Positions 59,867 to 64,000 of a stretch of DNA of 64,000 nucleotides are shown here, in pieces; position 1 is the stretch's first letter; each line of letters begins with the position of its first letter. The notes below the pieces were generated by a model. The model did not search any database. It saw only the letters and a program-made list of their open reading frames with translations, and was not told where the DNA came from. Made by a program: the position numbers and the translations under genes. The DNA comes from Bacteroidales bacterium (lineage in GTDB: Bacteria > Bacteroidota > Bacteroidia > Bacteroidales > P3), in contig JAFZPH010000015.1 in assembly GCA_017550405.1 (NCBI GenBank), positions 1 to 64,000 of the forward strand, in the 5' to 3' direction.

Positions 59867-61819
59867 ATGCACAACACCCAAGGCAACAGCACCCCGCTCT
59901 ACCCCTCGACAGGAGTGATACTTGACAGCATCAACTCCATCGACGACCTTCGGCGCCTACCCGTCGACGACCTTGCCCAGTTGAGCGTCGAGCTGCGCCA
60001 CTACATCATACATACCCTCGCCAGCCATCCCGGCCACCTCGCCTCCAGTCTCGGCACAGTCGAGCTCACCCTCGCACTGCACTACGTCTTCAACACTCCC
60101 GACGACAAACTCATCTGGGACGTCGGTCACCAGGCCTACGCCCACAAAATCATCACCGGACGTCGCGACCTCTTTCCGACCATCCGCACCTATGGTGGTC
60201 TCAGCGGTTTCCCCCGCATGGACGAGTCGCCTTTCGATGCCTTCGGCACCGGCCACAGTTCCACCTCCATCAGTGCGGCCCTCGGTATGGCCACAGCCTC
60301 CACCCTCCAGGGCAAGACCCATCGCCAGCACATCGCCGTCATCGGCGACGGCTCCATGACCGGCGGACAAGCCTTCGAAGCCCTCAACAACGCGGGTGTC
60401 TCCAAAGCCAACATCCTTGTGGTGCTCAACGACAACGGCATCAGCATCGACAAAGCCGTGGGTGGTCTCAGCCGCTACCTCACCCACATCACCGCCTCGC
60501 CCCAGTACAACAAGCTGAAAGAAAAACTGTGGAAACGCCTTGGCGGCGACAGCATCGAGCGCGACCCACGCAAAATAAAATCCCTCAACTTCTTCCAGCG
60601 GGCCACCTCCATGGCCAAGACCGCTGCCCTCGGCGCCCCCAACCTGTTCGAGTCGCTGGGATTCCGCTACTTCGGTCCCATCGACGGACACAATGTCGCC
60701 GAACTTGTAGAGGTGCTCGCACAGCTTAAAAACATCCGCGGTCCCAAGCTGCTTCATGTCATTACCAAGAAAGGCAAGGGGCTCCGCTCCGCCGAGCGGC
60801 ATCCTGTCACCTATCATGCTCCCGGACGCTTCAATGCCGAAACCGGTATGCAGATAAAGAGCAGTTCGGAAGGCAAACCTCTCAAATACCAGGATGTCTT
60901 CGGTCACACCATCGTCGAGCTGGCCAAGCGCAACCCCAACATTGTAGGCATCACGCCCGCCATGCCCACAGGATGCTCCCTCAACATCATGATGGAGCAG
61001 ATGCCCTCCCGGGCATTCGATGTCGGCATTGCCGAACAGCACGCCGTCACTTTTGCCGCAGGGCTTGCCGTCCAGGGCATGCAGCCCTTCTGCAACATCT
61101 ACTCATCCTTCATGCAGCGCGCCTACGACCAGATTATCCACGACGTAGCCCTGCAACGCCTGCCTGTCATCCTCTGTCTCGACCGTGCCGGACTGGTAGG
61201 TGACGACGGCCCCACGCACCACGGTGCATTCGACCTCGCCTGCCTGAGGCCCATCCCCAACCTCACCATTTGTGCCCCCATGGACGAACATGAACTGCGC
61301 AACATGATGTACACCGCACAGCTCCCCGGCCAGGGAGCCGTGGTCATCCGATACCCCCGTGGACTCAGTGTCCATCCCGACTGGCGCAACACGTTCGAGG
61401 CCATCCCCGTGGGCCGTGGACGCTGCCTGCATCAAGGCACCGACATTGCCATCCTCTCTATTGGGCATATTGGCAACACAGCCCTCGAGGCCGCCGTCAA
61501 GCTTGCCGACGAAGGCATCTCCGCCGCCATGTACGACATGCGGTACCTCAAGCCCCTCGACACCACACTCCTCGACAGCATCCTCGCGCAACACTTCCGT
61601 CGCGTCATAACCGTGGAGGACGGAGTGAAGAAGGGTGGACTGGGCAGTGCTGTGATGGAACATTTTGCTGCAGTCAAATCTGCCGACCCCCGCATCGAAA
61701 TCCCGCCAGTCACCATACTTGGCCTCCCCGACCTGTTCGTCACTCACGGTCCTGTTCCCCAGCTTCACAAAGACTGTGGCATCGACCTCGACAGCATCCT
61801 CGCCGCCGCCCGCACCTAG
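59867..61819 (+). CDS. dxs: 1-deoxy-D-xylulose-5-phosphate synthase
   Basis: First enzyme of the MEP isoprenoid pathway, 650 aa, thiamine-diphosphate dependent. GTGHSSTSISAALGMA, the TPP motif GDGSMTGGQAFEALNNAG, and the second-domain DRAGLVGDDGPTHHGAFD are all present. The C-terminal transketolase-type domain (SIGHIGNTALEAAVKL ... VEDGVKKGGLGSAV) is complete. No neighbouring isoprenoid genes. Confidence 0.95.
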   Translation: MHNTQGNSTPLYPSTGVILDSINSIDDLRRLPVDDLAQLSVELRHYIIHTLASHPGHLASSLGTVELTLALHYVFNTPDDKLIWDVGHQAYAHKIITGRRDLFPTIRTYGGLSGFPRMDESPFDAFGTGHSSTSISAALGMATASTLQGKTHRQHIAVIGDGSMTGGQAFEALNNAGVSKANILVVLNDNGISIDKAVGGLSRYLTHITASPQYNKLKEKLWKRLGGDSIERDPRKIKSLNFFQRATSMAKTAALGAPNLFESLGFRYFGPIDGHNVAELVEVLAQLKNIRGPKLLHVITKKGKGLRSAERHPVTYHAPGRFNAETGMQIKSSSEGKPLKYQDVFGHTIVELAKRNPNIVGITPAMPTGCSLNIMMEQMPSRAFDVGIAEQHAVTFAAGLAVQGMQPFCNIYSSFMQRAYDQIIHDVALQRLPVILCLDRAGLVGDDGPTHHGAFDLACLRPIPNLTICAPMDEHELRNMMYTAQLPGQGAVVIRYPRGLSVHPDWRNTFEAIPVGRGRCLHQGTDIAILSIGHIGNTALEAAVKLADEGISAAMYDMRYLKPLDTTLLDSILAQHFRRVITVEDGVKKGGLGSAVMEHFAAVKSADPRIEIPPVTILGLPDLFVTHGPVPQLHKDCGIDLDSILAAART

Positions 61820-61890
61820 TCGGGCATTCATGTTAACTACACTACTTTCCCGAGTTCCCTTGAGGAACCTTTGAATAGAGAACCTCACGG

Positions 61891-61950
61891 AATTGAGATT
61901 TTAGACCTGTACGGTGCTATTTCTCAATTCTCAACTCTCAATTCTCAATT
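61891..61950. repeat. AATTGAGA hairpin and AATTCTCA repeats
   Basis: AATTGAGATTTTAGACCTGT...TATTTCTCAATT forms a hairpin with the same pattern as at 40571-40604, including the inner ACCTGTnnGGT segment. AATTCTCAACTCTCAATTCTC follows. Convergent genes flank it. Confidence 0.7.
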
Positions 61951-61953
61951 AAT

Positions 61954-62811
61954 TCAAGTGCTGCTGTTGGTGCGGAACTCCGTTGGGGAAAGACCTGTCT
62001 CGCGACGGAAATAGCGGCTGAAGGTGGCCTGCTCGTCGAAGCCTAGCATATCGGAGATGGCCTGCACCGTGAGGTCGTGTCGCATGTGGAGCAGCATCTT
62101 GGCTTCAACTATCACTTGTCGATGTATCCAGTAGGCGGCGGTGTGGCCGGTCTCCTGCTTGATGATGGTGCTGAAATGCTTGGTCGACAGGCAGGCCTGG
62201 GCAGCATAGTAGCCCACATCGCGATGTTCGCGGAAGTGTTGTGCAAGGCAAGTGTGAAACCGTGCGCTGACCTGTTTGTCGGTGTTGGTTTCGTTCAGTT
62301 TGCCCTCGCGGTAACGGCTTAGCAGCCGCAGGAAAAAATCCAGCAGTCGTGTCATCAGCATCCGCCTGTCGGGTAGTCCGAGTCGTTTGATTTCGCGCAT
62401 CCCCTCCACAACACTCGTTATCATCTTGTATTCATGTTTGTCGAGTTTCACATTGGGATGCGGTTCGAAGCGGTAGCGCATCTGGTTGATGATTTGCAGC
62501 ATGGGGTCGCCGAGCACCGAGGCGTCGACTATGATTAAGGTGGCCAGATAGTCGTCGGTCACACTTACCTTGCGCAGGCTGTGGTTGGGGAATATCACCC
62601 CCACGGTGTGTTGCTCCGAATAGTCGGAAATATTGTCGTACATCAGTTCGATGCGCCCACGGTGACCAATGCAGATGACATAATCGGACGAGACAAAAGG
62701 TTTGTCGCCTGTGGGCAATTCCCTCACGTTGTCGAAGACCACGATGCCTTCCTTCTTGATTTTCTGTGGGAATAGGTTCATCGGGTGGGTGTATGGATGT
62801 GCAGTTTTCAT
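61954..62811 (-). CDS. AraC-family transcriptional regulator
   Basis: 285 aa. An N-terminal cupin-like ligand domain (about 20-160) is followed by a C-terminal double helix-turn-helix (VGYYAAQACLSTKHFSTIIKQETG ... VQAISDMLGFDEQATFSRYFRRETGLSPTEFR). The start at 62811 is chosen because the -7 box lies just upstream. It is divergent from the carbohydrate-binding protein gene and may control it. Confidence 0.9.
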   Translation of the reverse strand: MKTAHPYTHPMNLFPQKIKKEGIVVFDNVRELPTGDKPFVSSDYVICIGHRGRIELMYDNISDYSEQHTVGVIFPNHSLRKVSVTDDYLATLIIVDASVLGDPMLQIINQMRYRFEPHPNVKLDKHEYKMITSVVEGMREIKRLGLPDRRMLMTRLLDFFLRLLSRYREGKLNETNTDKQVSARFHTCLAQHFREHRDVGYYAAQACLSTKHFSTIIKQETGHTAAYWIHRQVIVEAKMLLHMRHDLTVQAISDMLGFDEQATFSRYFRRETGLSPTEFRTNSST

Positions 62812-62815
62812 AGTG

Positions 62816-62823
62816 CAAAAATA
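62816..62823 (-). promoter_or_regulatory. -7 box (TATTTTTG) for the AraC regulator
   Basis: TATTTTTG ends 4 nt before the ATG, suggesting a leaderless message. Confidence 0.55.
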
Positions 62824-62911
62824 CGGATTATATTTGACACGAAGGACAAAAATCCGACTTTTTGCCAAATAATGCCGTCGATATGTTATTGTGCAGGTGA
62901 CGTTTTCGCCG

Positions 62912-62919
62912 TAATTTTG
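62912..62919 (+). promoter_or_regulatory. -7 box (TAATTTTG) for the carbohydrate-binding protein
   Basis: It lies 27 nt before the ATG at 62947. With the divergent box at 62816-62823 it leaves about 90 bp of shared regulatory DNA. Confidence 0.6.
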
Positions 62920-62946
62920 CAAAATGAAATTAAATACGCTTTTTTT

Positions 62947-64000
62947 ATGAAAAGGACATCCATCTTATTCATTCTGTTTGCTTTCGCATCATACAGTGTT
63001 GTGCTGGCACAGAACGACAACATCGTAGAAGTTGTTTATGACGGCACGACGGCAACGGTAAGCGTGGCCGACAATGTGTCGCAGTATTTGACCGTCACCC
63101 AGCAGGGGGCTCACGTATCTATCGCTCAGAGCGATTCCCTTGCCACCGAGATTACCTACAGGCTAAGCGGCACCACGACCGACGGCGAATTCTACATGTC
63201 GGGCTCCTACAAGGCTACCATTGAACTCAACGGCCTGACGCTGACCAATGCCACTCCGGTGTATAGCGGTGCAGCCTTGCACATCCAGAACGGCAAACGC
63301 ATCAATGTGAAGGTCGTCACAGGCACAACAAACACCTTGGCCGATGCTGCCACTGGCTCTCAGAAGGGCTGCCTGTACGTGAAGGGACACGCCGAGTTCA
63401 AACAACAAGGCACGCTCAACGTGGTGGGCAACGTAAAGCACGCCATCAAGGCGGGCGAGTACATCAGTCTGAAGAACGCCACACTCAACATCACTTCGGC
63501 GGTGGGAGACGGCATTTCGTGCAACCAGTATTTCCTCATGGAGAGCGGCACCATTAACATCAGCGGCACTGGCGACGACGGCATTCAGTGCGACCTGGAC
63601 GGCGACACTGCCACCGCTATCACCGAGGATCATGAGGATGAAGACAGCGGCAACATCTATATCAGCGGTGGCACCATCAGCATCAACTGCTCAGCCATTG
63701 CAGCCAAAGGCATTAAATGCGCAGGCGACATGTTCATTACCGACGACCCCGTCATCAGCGTCACCACCACAGGTAAAGGTGCTTGGGACGAGGACGACCT
63801 GGAGACCAAGGCGGCCTGCGGCCTGAGTGCCGACGGCGACATCAACATCAGCGGCGGCACCCTCACTCTCGTTGCCACTGGCTCGGGCGGCAAGGGCATG
63901 AAATGCGACAGCGTGCTTACCATCAGCGGCGGCGACATCACCGTCACCACCTCCGGCGGCCTATACTACAACAACGGCACCACTGAGAACACCAACTACA
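62947..64000 (+). CDS. Secreted carbohydrate-binding-domain protein (DUF4353-like), cut by the window end
   Basis: The frame is open from ATG 62947 to the window edge (351 codons). Signal peptide 1-21 (SYSVVLAQ). The mature part is a repeated beta-helix-like fold with GTINISG, GGTISI, GGTLTL, GDGISC and GIKCAGD turns, as in DUF4353 carbohydrate-binding proteins. An acidic stretch, TEDHEDEDSG, interrupts it. The C-terminus is not visible, so a T9SS sorting domain cannot be confirmed. Confidence 0.75.
   Translation, partial: MKRTSILFILFAFASYSVVLAQNDNIVEVVYDGTTATVSVADNVSQYLTVTQQGAHVSIAQSDSLATEITYRLSGTTTDGEFYMSGSYKATIELNGLTLTNATPVYSGAALHIQNGKRINVKVVTGTTNTLADAATGSQKGCLYVKGHAEFKQQGTLNVVGNVKHAIKAGEYISLKNATLNITSAVGDGISCNQYFLMESGTINISGTGDDGIQCDLDGDTATAITEDHEDEDSGNIYISGGTISINCSAIAAKGIKCAGDMFITDDPVISVTTTGKGAWDEDDLETKAACGLSADGDINISGGTLTLVATGSGGKGMKCDSVLTISGGDITVTTSGGLYYNNGTTENTNY

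Overview
The window looks like a chromosome piece from a Bacteroidales (Bacteroidetes) bacterium, probably an uncultivated gut or rumen-type anaerobe. The reasons are the many TAnnTTTG -7 promoter boxes directly before genes, a TonB-dependent receptor with a carboxypeptidase-regulatory-like N-terminus, several proteins with type IX secretion (T9SS) C-terminal sorting domains, a DUF4835 gene, and the ftsX-DUF3098-uppP-truB-queA housekeeping block typical of the phylum. Most genes are GC-rich; the left end (about 435-4,780) is visibly AT-richer and looks acquired. No tRNA, rRNA, CRISPR array, integrase or complete insertion sequence was seen.

Layout. 1-4,800: accessory island with a T9SS sorting-domain remnant, a caspase-like protease gene, a broken PIN toxin behind an intact antitoxin-like gene, and two MNT/HEPN toxin-antitoxin pairs. 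The three toxin-antitoxin loci share a nearly identical upstream promoter cassette. 4,804-9,580: minus-strand group with carbamate kinase, a small membrane protein, ornithine carbamoyltransferase, a four-helix-bundle gene and an AspT/YidE-like transporter, then a periplasmic thioredoxin-like protein. 10,028-17,719: a 2,563-residue T9SS-secreted repeat protein with a recent 243-bp internal duplication. 17,845-21,591: M16-like protein lacking its zinc motif plus a TonB-dependent receptor. 21,720-28,296: YwqK/MORN-type protein, mtaB, then an operon of a glutaminase-degenerate PurF paralogue, a repeat-rich secreted helical protein and ElbB. 28,308-41,200: DUF805, dipeptidase E, a second four-helix-bundle gene, gyrB, an alpha-2-macroglobulin-like giant, DUF4835, an aminotransferase and a lipoprotein. 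41,225-45,935: a C10 cysteine protease with beta-helix and T9SS tail, a YbaK-type deacylase, and an ECF sigma factor overlapping a transmembrane anti-sigma-like protein that ends in a T9SS type B domain. 46,070-57,257: ABC-F ATPase, acetyltransferase, rarA, queA, an inserted porin-like gene pair, truB, uppP, DUF3098, ftsX and dnaN. 57,415-64,000: lipoprotein, dapD, a secreted protein, dxs, an AraC regulator, and a carbohydrate-binding secreted protein cut by the window end.

The most promising unexplained features are: (i) the sigma factor/anti-sigma/T9SS type B sorting-domain pair, which could couple transcription to secretion; (ii) the toxin-antitoxin array with a copied promoter cassette beside a caspase gene; and (iii) short-period (7-, 8- or 9-nt) repeats filling the gaps between genes, one family of which also lies inside the transporter coding sequence where regulatory domains are normally found.
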